In this document: piece after piece, positions 12,001-23,419 of the stretch | Layout of the letters: each line of letters starts with the position of its first letter | How positions within the stretch are numbered: position 1 is the first letter of the stretch | Assembly: GCA_037962975.1 (NCBI GenBank) | Contig: CM075669.1 | Coordinates: 89,572,001-89,636,000, forward strand | DNA length: 64,000 nt | Source of the DNA: Clitoria ternatea | Taxonomy: Eukaryota; Streptophyta; Magnoliopsida; Fabales; Fabaceae | Reading direction: 5' to 3' | Translations under genes and position numbers: made by a program | The notes under the pieces: model-generated | Told to the model about the DNA's origin: nothing | Seen by the model: only the letters and a program-made list of their open reading frames with translations | Databases searched by the model: none

Positions 12001-12669
12001 CTCGGTTTTCACACACCAGAAACCGAGACACTACCCCAATCAATCATGTATTCAATTTCACATCTAATCACTTATCTTATACCCAGATTTCCAACCTAGG
12101 AAACTGCAACACATCACTTACATCATATATCATATGGGGTGCTCGTGCCAAAGGATATAAAACTCATCCCTTACAAATGGCACAACCGATCAGTTAAGTT
12201 GGAAACACCACACTAGGGAATTCCTTCATTATCATTCACTTAATCAACTCAAACATGTGAGTTCTAATCCGTTCAACCAGCATGCCTCGGCCATGAGCCA
12301 CTAGCATGGCTTATACCAGAGACCTATCTAACTAATCCGATTCCAACACGTAAGAAGGTCTTAATACCCCTCGCTTTATCTCTTTCTAATCCACCCGGGT
12401 TAGAATAACCTCTAAGGATTTCATGAATAACCCAACCAGGGTAGAAACAAATCTCTACCCCCAAATCCAAATTTCAACAGTAGTACCTTTCACTACTATC
12501 CTCACACAAAACACATAGGCACATAATCACACAATTCATGGTTAAACATGTATCAAATCCAACAGAATACCACAAGCAATGATGACAATCGGTCATATTA
12601 CACACAACTGCCCACTCACAGTAGGCATACCTTGCCCTTGGACCTTTTAAGTCCGCTCTGATACCAAAA
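9063..12669 (-). other. LARD-like element interior, non-coding, with eroded integrase C-terminus
   Basis: No long reading frame exists on either strand. Next to the 3' LTR, the minus strand keeps the polypurine tract (9066-9077) preceded by TTTCGAGGATGAAATTC, the tail familiar from Tekay pol ends. Around 9480-9545, minus-strand translation gives NVSHVTQFRVY, resembling the VHNVFHVSQLRKY stretch at the end of Tekay integrase. I infer that the interior derives from a Tekay polyprotein that lost nearly everything else. CACTCGG motifs recur at 9840-10500 and more sparsely to 12050. The rest is AT-rich filler in which I recognise nothing. Confidence 0.7.
12651..12666 (-). other. Primer-binding site (initiator Met tRNA) of the LARD-like element
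   Basis: On the minus strand this reads TGGTATCAGAGCGGAC, three bases inside the 5' LTR. TGGTATCAGAGC is the complement of the plant initiator methionine tRNA 3' end, the standard primer of many plant retrotransposons. Its intactness suggests the element stayed competent for reverse transcription until recently. Confidence 0.92.
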
Positions 12670-13825
12670 TGAAACAACCCAACATAAATAAACCCAAACC
12701 GAGACTAGGGAAATTTTTTTCCAAAATTTAGAACGTTCCAAACGTCCACAAATCAGCTTAGAATAGGAGTCGGGTAAATAAAACAGAGTGAAGGTAAGGG
12801 AAGGCAGAAAACCGATCACAAGGCAGTCGGTAAGTGAAAGCCGACCAGAGAAAGGGAAGACCAGGTCCAAATGCCACACGTTGGCAAGACCCAGCTTCGG
12901 TGGGACAGCCCAGCGGAACACAGCGCTTGAGCGAGCCCTATTCTCGTTGGAGCGATTCCTCACTCGCTGAAGCGAACCCATTCACTCGGTAATTTCATCA
13001 CTCGGAATTGGGACCACGCTCACTTGGTAACTATCCCCATAGGGTCATGCTTCACTCGGTAAATTCATACTTAGTCAAATACTAAACTCATTTCAGGAAG
13101 TTCACATTCACATTTCATTCGGAAGCATTTAATCTCCATTCGGGAAATAATTCCCTCCGTTTATTCCACTCGGAATCCATAAGCTTTCCCTCACACAGAT
13201 TATTTCCCCAGTCCAATACCACTTGGTATATTTCAACCTCAATTCACTCGGAGGTACGTTGCCCATTTTTCACTCGGTATATTTTGATCTTCCTCACGCG
13301 GAGATCACTTAACCTTCCTTCCCTCAGAAGGAGTTTCCACAATCAAGTTCCATTCAGAATTACTCAGACCTCTCATCACTCGGAGGAGTTCACTAAGTTA
13401 AGTCACTCGGACTTATTTAAATCTTAGCCACTCGGAATGTATAACATTCACTCGGAATATATATAGCCTCGTTCACTCGGAAGAGGACCCCTAGAATACA
13501 CTTTAATCAAAACCATCACAACCCTTCTCCCTTCGGGAGAGGTTCATTCGGGATTTCCACTCAGAAATACCCAAACCCTTCCCCACTCGGGGTTTTACTC
13601 ATATTTTTCTCTTAGGAACATATGGGCTAGTCTTCCCTTGGAAGTAGCCCACTCGAGCACATCTTACTCGAAACTATCTTAAGCCTTTATCACTCGAAAA
13701 AGGCTCACACACTAAAGCCTCACTCGGAAATGGCTCTCCCAACAATATTCCACTCGGAACTCAATGACTTAGCATTACTCATTTGACATCACATAATGAA
13801 CAATTCTGGTAACTTCATAACAATG

Positions 13826-13863
<38 letters not shown>

Positions 13864-16553
13864 TATACTTGTTCACAAACCCGATAGTCAACCCATATAA
13901 TTAAATCCGTTCGGATTACAAGGGAGCCAGCCAAGGCTTAAATATATGAATACACAATATATACTATGTGCACTTCAACAATCCGAGTGCTTAACACTCG
14001 GACTTGATGCCATTTCATCATTCCCAGTCCGACCTGCATATACTAAAAAATATAGCCACAGTAGGGTGAGCTTTTACATATTAAATGACAGTTATTGACT
14101 CGGATTTATCCTCAAATCCTCAACTATACAATAACATATCTTAATCAGCAATAACACAGTCATTCAATATGAATATTCACACAACATCCGATCGGAATTC
14201 ATTCAACTCAATCAGGGCTATATAATTCCCTTCATTCACCCCAACATATATCATAACCATATTATCATCTTGTACTCGGTAACAGCATCAACATACATAT
14301 ATTCCAATCAGGATTAATCAATTCATACATGGCTATATAACTCAGATTATTCACCACAGCATGTACCACAACCACAACATCATATTGCACTCGGCAATAA
14401 CATCAGTATACATGCATTCATCCAACGGGATTCCACTCAAGTCATTCAAGACTATATCAATCATGTTATTACTAATAACATATTCACATTCATACAATTC
14501 ACATTGAGCTCAATGACAATCATAAGTGTGCACACATATATTCGATCGGATCTGATCCATTATTATTAAATTTTATTGTTGCAACATAGGCTCCAAGCCT
14601 TTTATTCAGCTCCAAGCTGATTCGGCCGTTTTACTGGTACCAAACCGTTTGCCCTCACATGTAACACAGTCACTCCAAGCGACAACGGAAGTGTTACGGG
14701 CAGCCCTGAGTCCAACCCGGTAGGCTTACCTTGAGTCCAACCCAAGGGCTTTAAGCGTCCAACGCTTAGTGTACTCGGCAATGCCTCGAGTCCAACCTAA
14801 GGTCTTTCATTATATTTCACACGTATTCATCTAATTGCCGATTCAATATTAAGTGTCCAACACTACATGTACTCGGTATTTCCAATGGTGAATCAGATGC
14901 ATACGGTTCTTTCATCAGGCGTCCAACGCCAATGCACTCGGCATTGCCTTGAGTCCAACCCAAGGTCTTTCAATATGTTTCCCACACATATGCACTCAGC
15001 ATTCCAATGTCAATAACATGCATCCCATACATTTTATCATTATTATTCATAAACAGGGATCAGCATAGCAATATCACAATACGTGCACTCAGCAATCACA
15101 TGCTTTTTAATATAAAATCCCAAACGAGAATTAACATAACCGACCCACATCTCATGCACTCGACAATCATAATGCCATCCACTCGGAATTATCATTTACA
15201 ACAAGCATCACATGCTATTTCATGAGGTTCACTCGGCATTAATATTTACAACAAGCATCACATGATTTTCATATAATATCCACTCGGGAATAACACAACA
15301 GTCCCCTATCTTATGCACTCAGCATTCGCATGTTCAATGACAAGCATCACATGCATTTAAACACAAAATCACACACGGGGATCAGTATAATAAACTCATA
15401 TACTCGGCTTTCTCATTAACAGCCACAACATATCATACATTCACATAGAGTCATAGCTAGAACCAGTACAGCATTTACACACCACATGCATTCGGTATTC
15501 ACACTTGTTCACAGTACATGCACTCGACATACTCATTAAAAGCCAACATTTCCATGCATTCACTCAGCATTTCATATTTATCATCATACATCTCATGGAC
15601 GGAATCATGACAACATCACGCAGACCATAATGATCACAAATCCGGGTGTTTCATGCACCAATACTCAACTCCAACATATCAATCAACATATTTTAAGCAT
15701 GACACAACACATTAAAGCAAAACCACCCAGAACCCATCCATAAATCATACATTTGAGATGTAAATTAGCCCCCTACCTTGAATGAAGATTCCAGTAGCTC
15801 TTCGAGCTTCCAGTCGTTCAGCACTGTACTCTGCTTTGGAGGAACACCGAGCCACTTACTCTCGAACGGCTCTGCCTACATGACACTCTATGCTCTCCAT
15901 ATAGCCAGTGGAGAGTCCCAAGCCTCCAAGGCACAAGCTGTCCTCCCACTCAGTCTAGTGGAGGATTCCGAATGCTATTCCCACACTCGAACAACCCAGT
16001 CCTTACCAACAATGAGGGACTCCCAGACTTCCAAGCATCCATCAACGTTTAGTCTGTACAGTGGAGGATCCTAGCCTCCAGGACACACAACACCACACTG
16101 TTCTCTCACAGCCACGCCGTTCCCCCTTCGTATTCCCACTTCCACTCGGGGTTCTACTCAGCGTGCGAGTGGAAGAAGAAGATGAAGGAGAAGACGAAGA
16201 ACCAGCGAAGAAGAAGAAGAAGAAGCCACAGGAACTTGAGAGAGAAAGGAGGAGTGTTTGCAGCATAAACAAAGTGAAATGGGCAGAGAGTGGGAAATGT
16301 GTAGCTTTTATCCCTTCACTGCCTCGTGACAACTCCACTCCCATCAGCCATCACATCCCATTAATCTCCCATCCCATCAGCGTGGGAATCACGAGGGAGA
16401 AAGGGAGAGAGGACCGAAGCTCCCTTAACACCACCAACGGCACATGTGTAATTTACCTGGCATTATTATTATTATTATTATTATTATTCAATCAACAATT
16501 TTAATTCTGTAATTAACCTTAATTGGTGATTAATTCTAAACCAGGATGTTACA
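12670..16553 (-). repeat. LARD-like element, 5' LTR (right on the plus strand)
   Basis: Colinear copy of 5171-9062 with the same ends and the same internal arrays: GAGCGA motifs near 12920-12980, CACTCGG array 12975-13760, (TA)n 13829-13858, GAA-rich segment 16170-16230, and an ATT microsatellite at 16463-16488. It is followed at once by CAAGT (16554-16558), the right target duplication. Differences from the other LTR are scattered substitutions and microsatellite length changes. Confidence 0.92.
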
Positions 16554-18479
16554 CAAGTGCTACGGGCCCCTCCTGAACACACATCGAGAGAGCCGTGTCT
16601 CGTCAGACACCGAGGTAACTTGCTCATCACAGAGCCGCCTGCCCACTAGGCCCGCCACATAGGGTGCCTCGTCACCAAACTATGGACAGCTTTGTGATTC
16701 CCAGAATCACTAGGGAAATACAACAATATACCCATGCACAGGGTCACCCTCCCACTGGGCACGCCTAGTGGAACCCTTAACATTCCACATAGACAGTATA
16801 TGATATGCCATGGATGTAAATGCCAATCAATGCGTTCTCACTCTATGTATCCTATCATGCCACTCCACATTCAACAATTCACCATAACCACTTAGTGGAT
16901 TTCGTATACTTATCATTTTTAACCATCACTAATTCTTATTGGATTTCATACACATCAATAGTTAGTGGCAATCATTCTTTATCAATTCACACATCATGTG
17001 ATGTTCAACAATATATCAATCAATACAACCATGGTCATCAAGCCTTTCACAACAACTCTCATCAACATGAGTCAAGTCTCATCATAAAAATCATCCCAAA
17101 ACACATGCCACATAGCATCAATTACGCTAAATGCATTTCAATCATATAATCATCAAATCAGTCATCCAAGCCAAATTAGCAATACACAACTATATAGACA
17201 CACATCACTAATGGATGAAATCATGCATTTAGAATAGTTACCCCCTCCTACCTCAAGAGAAGTAGTAATCAACACGGTTTGACGGTTTCGCCTCATTGAT
17301 GGGGTTGTTTCCTACATTATACAATGTACCACACAATTATTTTCTATTCAATCACCATGACTAAATGTTCATATTCATTTACTTGGTGTTTATATCACTT
17401 TAAATTTTCAAACCTCATTTATTTCATTAATTCCACCACAACCACCATGGGTTAGGTGTCCAAATTCATTATTATTCATTATTAATATCAAACCCATTAT
17501 TAGGTTTCCACACTAATGGTTCCCAACAACCATTATCAATTATTCACTATCATTAATGGTCATTACTCATCCTAAACAGCATCTCCCATCAATAATAAAT
17601 ACACATTACCCATATTTCTTATTTCCCCCAATATAAGGTTAGGGTTTCATTAAAAACCCAACAACCATCATAAATGTTCATCATTTCCCATCATCTTCAT
17701 GTCATTTTCATGTACAACATTGTGCCCCTCAAAAAACTCATATTAAAACACCCCACCTTAGGGTTTCTCATCATAATTGCTTCCCATTCATAACCCACAT
17801 GCATTAAACTCTCTCCCAATAATCATTACCCAAAACCTAGGGCTAGAGCTGAAGAAAAGTAATGAGGAAACCTTAATTCAAGCCAAAAGAAATGAGCTCC
17901 AAGAATGGGGAAGGAAGAACACGAAAAGAGAGTGGGAGAGGGGGAGCTTCAAAGCACCAATGTTATCCCTTCCAAGCTTGAAGCAACTAAAATGGATGAA
18001 GGAGGAAAGACACCCACACTTGCTAGGGTTTTCTTTTTAGAAGAAGAAGAAGATGAAGTGATGAAGAGAAAAGAGAGTGTGAAGGGAGAAGAAGAGGTAA
18101 CGTGAATAGGAGAAGGGAAAGGATTTCTTTTTTGCATTTCATTTTAGTCCCTTCACTTAAAATTCTCCATTTTAAGTCTAACAGGATCTCTGTTCAGGCT
18201 CAATACTTTATCTAAAAATTATTTCGAATGCATATTCGGACTCCCAATAATATTCTTAACAGCCCTGACCAATATCACCTCACTCGGAGATACTTGGTCC
18301 AACACTCATATTTTAATCGGGTATTATTCTAGCTCATACAGCCTCAATAAATTATAAATAATCCTCAAAATCTAAATTTAATTATCTTCAATATTTTGGG
18401 ACATTTATTAACCCCACATATAATTATTCAATATTTACTCTCCTCATTTAGTTATTTATATAAAATCTGGGGTGTTACA
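16554..18479 (-). repeat. Left LTR of outer Tekay-like element, internal-side part
   Basis: Starts with CAAGT, the right target duplication of the LARD, then continues colinearly with 25388-27308 of the right LTR to the terminus GGGTGTTACA. A TATATAAATA box in minus orientation (18456-18465, + sequence TATTTATATA) lies near the LTR 5' end. Apparent ORFs around 17777-18137 sit in GAAGAA-rich sequence and are not considered genes. Confidence 0.9.
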
Positions 18480-18490
18480 ATCCACCCCAC

Positions 18491-21400
18491 CTAAAAAGAA
18501 ATTTCGTCCCTGAAATTTAACATACCGGAGTTAAACGCATCAGGGTATCGTTCCCTTATATCATCTTCACGTTCCCCTATGAACGTTTCCACATTTCCAT
18601 GCTTCCATGCAACTTTCACCACAGGTACCAATTTGTTCCGTAGTTTCTTCACAAAGTGTTCAACAATACGAATGGAAACAGGAGGGATAGTCAAGTCATC
18701 TCGCACATCAACATCATAAATCGGATTACATGCGAGGGATCAGGAATATACTTCCTCAACTGCGACACATGAAACACATTGTCGCAAGGTGCGAAGGAAG
18801 TGCAATCCGATAAGCCATATCACCGATTCGTTCAAGAATCTCATAAGGTCCAATAAACTTAGGACTTAACTTCTTGCTCTTCAAGGCTCTTCCAATACCC
18901 TTATCTCTTGACACTCTCAAAAACACGTGATCGCCAACTCGAAACTCAAGTGGCTTCTACCTTTTATCATAATAACTCTTCTGATAATCTTGGGCAATTT
19001 TTATCTTTTCCTGTATCATCTTAATCTGTTCATTTGTCTTCGCAATCAATTCCAGACCCAAAGCCAAATTCTTACCAGTTTCAAGCCAACACAACGGAGT
19101 TTTACATTTTCGACCATACAACGCTTCATATGGAGCCATACCAATAGAACTATGATGACTATTGTTGTATGTAAATTCAATTAGTGGTAGGAATCTTTCC
19201 CAACAACCACCATGCTCCAATACACAAGCCCGTAATAAATCTTCAAGGCTTTGAATTGTTCATTCAGATTGTCTATCTGTTTGTGGATGATACAATGAAC
19301 TAAGCTTTAACTTGGAACCCATTGCCTCCTGTAAGCTTCCCCAAAATTGGGAAGTAAACCGCGGGTCGCGATCCGACACAATACTCAAAGGTACACCATG
19401 TAGCCTAACGATCTCTTTAATGTAAAATTATGCCAATTTCTCCAAAGAACTCTTCATGTTCATGGGCAAGAAGTGAGCACACTTCGTCAATCGATCAACA
19501 ATCACCCATATAGCATAATTTCCAGTACGTGTTCTGGGAAATCCAGAAACAAAGTCCATAGCAATGTTATCCCACTTCCAAACAGGGATATCAAGAGGTC
19601 TCAAGTAACTAGATAGTTTTTGATGCTCAACCTTAACCTTTTGACAAATAATGCAAGAGGCTACACAATTAGCCACATCCCGCTTCATACCGGACCACCA
19701 GAAATTCTTCTTAAGATCTTGATACATTTTTGTGGAACCAGGGTGTATGCTCAACACACTCTTATGGGCTTCTTCAAGTACCAACCTTCTTAAATCACCA
19801 CCAAATGGGACATATATTCGGCCCTTCACACGCCAAATGCCATCACGACCTTCCGTCAAAAATGAATTCTTCCCATTAGCTTAAGCTTCTTTCATCTCAG
19901 TCAAATACTCATCCTTCAGTTGTTGTAATTTCACGGTTTCAAGGAACACATTTGGTACCGTCAACACCTCAAGAGACATCTTCTTCGGGGCATATATTTC
20001 TACACCACGTTCAAGTTTCTAAATTGCTCAATTAGCTCCATTTCTTTCACCATCATAGCAGAAACATGCAACGATTTTTGACTCAAGGCATCCGCAACCA
20101 CATTTGCCTTTACGGGATGGTATCTCAATTCGAACTGATAATCTTTCAGAAACTCCATCCATTTTTATTGGCAAATATTAAGCTCCTTCTGGTCAAATAA
20201 ATATTTGAGACTCTTGTGATCACTAAAGACCACAAACTTGAGCCATACAAATAGTGCCGCCATAACTTCAAGGCAAAAACCATTGCTACCAATTCAAGAT
20301 CATATGTGGGGTAGTTAACCTCATGTGGTCGCAATTGTCTCGACGCATAAGCTATGACACGTTCATTTTGCATCAATACACAACCAAGACCAAGCTTGGA
20401 AGCATCACAATACACTACGAAATCATCCAATAAGTCAGGCTAGGCCAACACTAGAGCAGAAGTGAGTCTAACTTTCAACTCTTGGAAACTCCTCTTGTAG
20501 TCGAGATTCCACATAAACGGCTTATCCTTACGGGTTAGCTTCATCAATGGCAAGGCCAATCAGGAGAAACCTTCAATAAATCTCCGGTAATAACTGGCAA
20601 GACCAAGAAAACTCCTTATTTCAGTCACAGACGTCGGTCTTTCCCAAGCCATCATGACTTCAATCTTAGATGGATCAACGGCAACACCATCTTTAGAGAT
20701 AACATGTCTAAGAAATAGGACCTCTGAAAACCAAAATTCACACTTAGAGAGCTTCGCATACAACTCTTTCTCGCGAAGAGCACTTAATACAAGACGAAGA
20801 TGTTCTTCATGTTCCTCATGGCTCTTGGAATAGACAAGGATGTCATCAATAAACATCACCACAAACTTATCAAGATATTCGTGGAAGATGCGATTCATGT
20901 AATCCATGAAAATCGCAGGTGCATTTGTCACACCAAATGGCATCACCACATATTCATAGTGGCCATATCGCGTTCGAAAAGTAGTTTTAGGAATATCTTC
21001 GGTCTTCACTCGAATTTAATGATATCCGGAATGCAAGTCAATCTTAGAAAATATAACTGAATCCTTCAATTGATCTAAAAGGTCATCAATGCGAGGTAGG
21101 GGATATCGGTTTTTAATGGTCGACTTGTTAAGTTGTCGATAATCCACACATAACCTCATACTTCCATCCTTCTTTCTCACCAATAAAACAGGCGTACCCC
21201 AAGAAGACACACTTGGGCGAATAAACTCTTGCTCTAACAACTCTTCAACTTGCCTTTTCAACTCGGTTAATTCCATAGGAGACATCCGATACGGAGCTCG
21301 GGAAACAGGTTCCGCACCTGGAACAAGATCAATAGAAAACTCCACCTCTCATGGATGAGGTAAACCTGGTACCTCATCAAGAAATACATCTGGGAATTTG

Positions 21401-23008
21401 GACACAATAGGAATATTAAGGGATTGAATAGTATTTTCTCCATCCACTATGCATAGCATAACAAGAATTTGAGATATACCTTGCACATCAAAGCGCTCAG
21501 TATTCAGAGAAGGAAGAACGATGCTCCGATTCTGACAATCTACCAAGACCTTATTGGTAGACAACCAATCCATTCCCAAAATAACCTCTAAATCTTTCAT
21601 GGGTAAGCAAATAAGAGATACGATAAATCTTCGATCCTCAAGAATCATTTCAATATCATCACACCGAGTGACCGCCCGTAAACAAGTACCGGTCGGTGTA
21701 GACACCATGATAGAACCTTTTATTATACTTATTGGCAATTTTAATCGCCTCACATAATCTTACGAAATAAAGGAGTGCGTCGCACCCGAATCAAACAATA
21801 CATTAACACAATTACCATGTATTTGGCACTTACTTTGGACAAGATCCTCGGCCTGTGTAGCTTCTTCACCGGTCACGGCAAAGACTCTTCCAACAGTTTG
21901 TTGGTTAGCACCATGATTGTGACCGTTCCGGCCACCATTACCATTACCTCAGTCGTTCCCATTACCACCACTGTTGCTACTGTTTCTATTTCGACCACCA
22001 TTGTGGCCGCCATTACTGTTTCCTCAACCACAGCCTCTAAAAGCCCCATAGCCTCCACGGTTCCCATCATTACATGCCACCACATCCGTAGCATTCAAGG
22101 GACAATCGGGATGGATATGTCCCAGTTGGTTGCATCTATAACATACCACCGTCTCCTCATGATTACATTCGCGAGCCAAATGGTTTCGCCACACCGGAAA
22201 CAACGAAGACCTTGGCCATTACCTCAGCCATCATTGGTACCATGTCTTCCACCACCGCGTCCACCTATAAATGAAGAGGAACCACGCACAAATTGTCTAT
22301 TCTTTTTAAAATCACCCCTCTTCTTAAAGCTAGAGGATTGGCCCTTCAATCTATGATCATACGCCGAATAACTCTTAGGAGTCACATCATTTTCTTCAAA
22401 GATTCTACACTTGTTCACAAGAGTAGGAAAACTCCTAATCTCTTGATGACATATAGCCTTCTTGATCTCCTGACGTAACCCATTCTCAAACTTAACACAT
22501 TTCAAAGCCTCGATACCTTCCTGTTGGAAAGGAGGGTAAAATACACATAGCTCTTCAAATTTTGAGGCATATTCCTCCACCGACAAGCTTCCTTGTTTGA
22601 GCTCCATAAACTGAGCCCCTTCTTATTCTTGTAACTCTCAGGAAAGTATTTCCTAAGGAATTCCACCTTAAAGTTCTTCTAATTCAAAGGAGTGTGAGCA
22701 TCAATCATACGTCCACGAGTGAGAATCCACCAAGATTCAGCTTCATCTCAGACCATAAACACCGCGTACTCAACTTTTTGAGCTTCCGTACACTCCATGC
22801 TAGCAAATATCCACTCCAAGTCATGGATCCAAACATAAGCGTCTTCCGGTTTATAACCCCCATGAAATTCGGAAGGCTTCCACTTGAGGAATCGGTCAAG
22901 ACCATGGTTTGGTTGACCAACAGGTTGTTGTTACCGTTCAAGGATATCGGCAAACCGATTGAAAGCTTCAACCATAGCAGCTGCGTCAACATTATGCTTA
23001 TTCGCCAT
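18491..23008 (-). pseudogene. Tekay-like chromovirus gag-pol polyprotein, broken
   Basis: Reading leftwards, gag starts at ATG 23008 (MANKHNVDAAAM) and has an early stop at 22931-22933. Zinc knuckles follow near 22085-22205: CYRCNQLGHIHPDC is intact, and the one before it is shifted by an indel. Protease DSGATHSF is at 21771-21794 and VILGMDWLS near 21590. Reverse transcriptase spans 21345-20560 with FIDDILVYS near 20845. RNase H covers about 20430-20030 (DASKLGLG). The integrase zinc finger is near 19770-19640 and the core is 19600-19200 (AMDFVSGFP, SDRDPRF, HPQTDRQSE). A stop replaces R directly after the catalytic E (CGA to TGA). The last ~70 residues (18706-18491) resemble a chromodomain (KKLRNKLVPVVKVAWK, ERYPDAF). 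Several stops and at least one frameshift rule out function. Confidence 0.92.
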
Positions 23009-23400
23009 CAATCAATCTAGACACACAACATAAACATAATTAGAAACCTTGTGTTTCTTTCCTCAATATATGTCAATCATCATCAATTATCATTAATACA
23101 AGTATCATCATAATATATTCACAATTTGAAGGTAAATATGGGAAAGGAAATGCCTGACCGAGATTAATAACGATCACACAATCATTACCATTCATAATAT
23201 GAATTAAATGGACAATCTATGCCCCAATAATGCTTATCCATAATAACAACATCCTAACATTAAGCAACTAGTGCTTTCATGAAGCATAACAATGGTTCAA
23301 TGACAATCAACAACATTTCAATGTTAGATAATCTCAATTCAACAAGAGAGTCACTCAACCGTGGTATTTCATTCACATATAACAAACAATGAGCATTAAC

Positions 23401-23416
23401 AAGCGCTCTGATACCA
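23401..23416 (-). other. Primer-binding site (initiator Met tRNA) of outer Tekay-like element
   Basis: The minus strand reads TGGTATCAGAGCGCTT, three bases inside the 5' LTR end at 23420. It matches the initiator methionine tRNA 3' end. Between it and the gag ATG at 23008 lies a ~390-bp AT-rich leader with no ORF. Confidence 0.92.
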
Positions 23417-23419
23417 GGT

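Larger units (their letters stand above)
5171..16553 (-). mobile_element. LARD-like non-autonomous LTR retrotransposon (minus strand), complete, 11.4 kb
   Basis: Complete element flanked by CAAGT on both sides. It has two LTRs of 3892 and 3884 bp around a 3607-bp interior with no gag or pol reading frame. On the minus strand, the primer site TGGTATCAGAGCGGAC lies next to the 5' LTR and a polypurine tract GAAGGAGGGGGG next to the 3' LTR. Both are Tekay-type signals. Long LTRs, all replication signals and a non-coding interior are the definition of a LARD, which must use proteins of another element. A hand count over the first ~310 bp gave roughly a dozen to 15 LTR differences (about 95-96% identity), so insertion is fairly recent and later than the outer element. 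Confidence 0.88.

Noticed and set aside
12651..12670. Possible tRNA gene at CTCTGATACCA (also 23405)
   Set aside because: Only the 3'-end complement of initiator Met tRNA is present, next to an LTR. These are primer-binding sites, not tRNA genes.
17777..18137. Overlapping ORFs on both strands in the Tekay LTR (and the copy at 26735-26973)
   Set aside because: Low-complexity GAAGAA sequence shared by both LTRs, with no protein family resemblance.
21775..22356. 193-codon Thr/Ser-rich plus-strand ORF
   Set aside because: It lies opposite the Gly/Asn-rich gag zinc-knuckle region of the Tekay polyprotein and is an antisense shadow.
22705..22992. 95-codon minus-strand ORF at the start of Tekay gag
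   Set aside because: It is an alternative frame. The true gag frame starts at 23008 and gives recognisable gag text, with stops.
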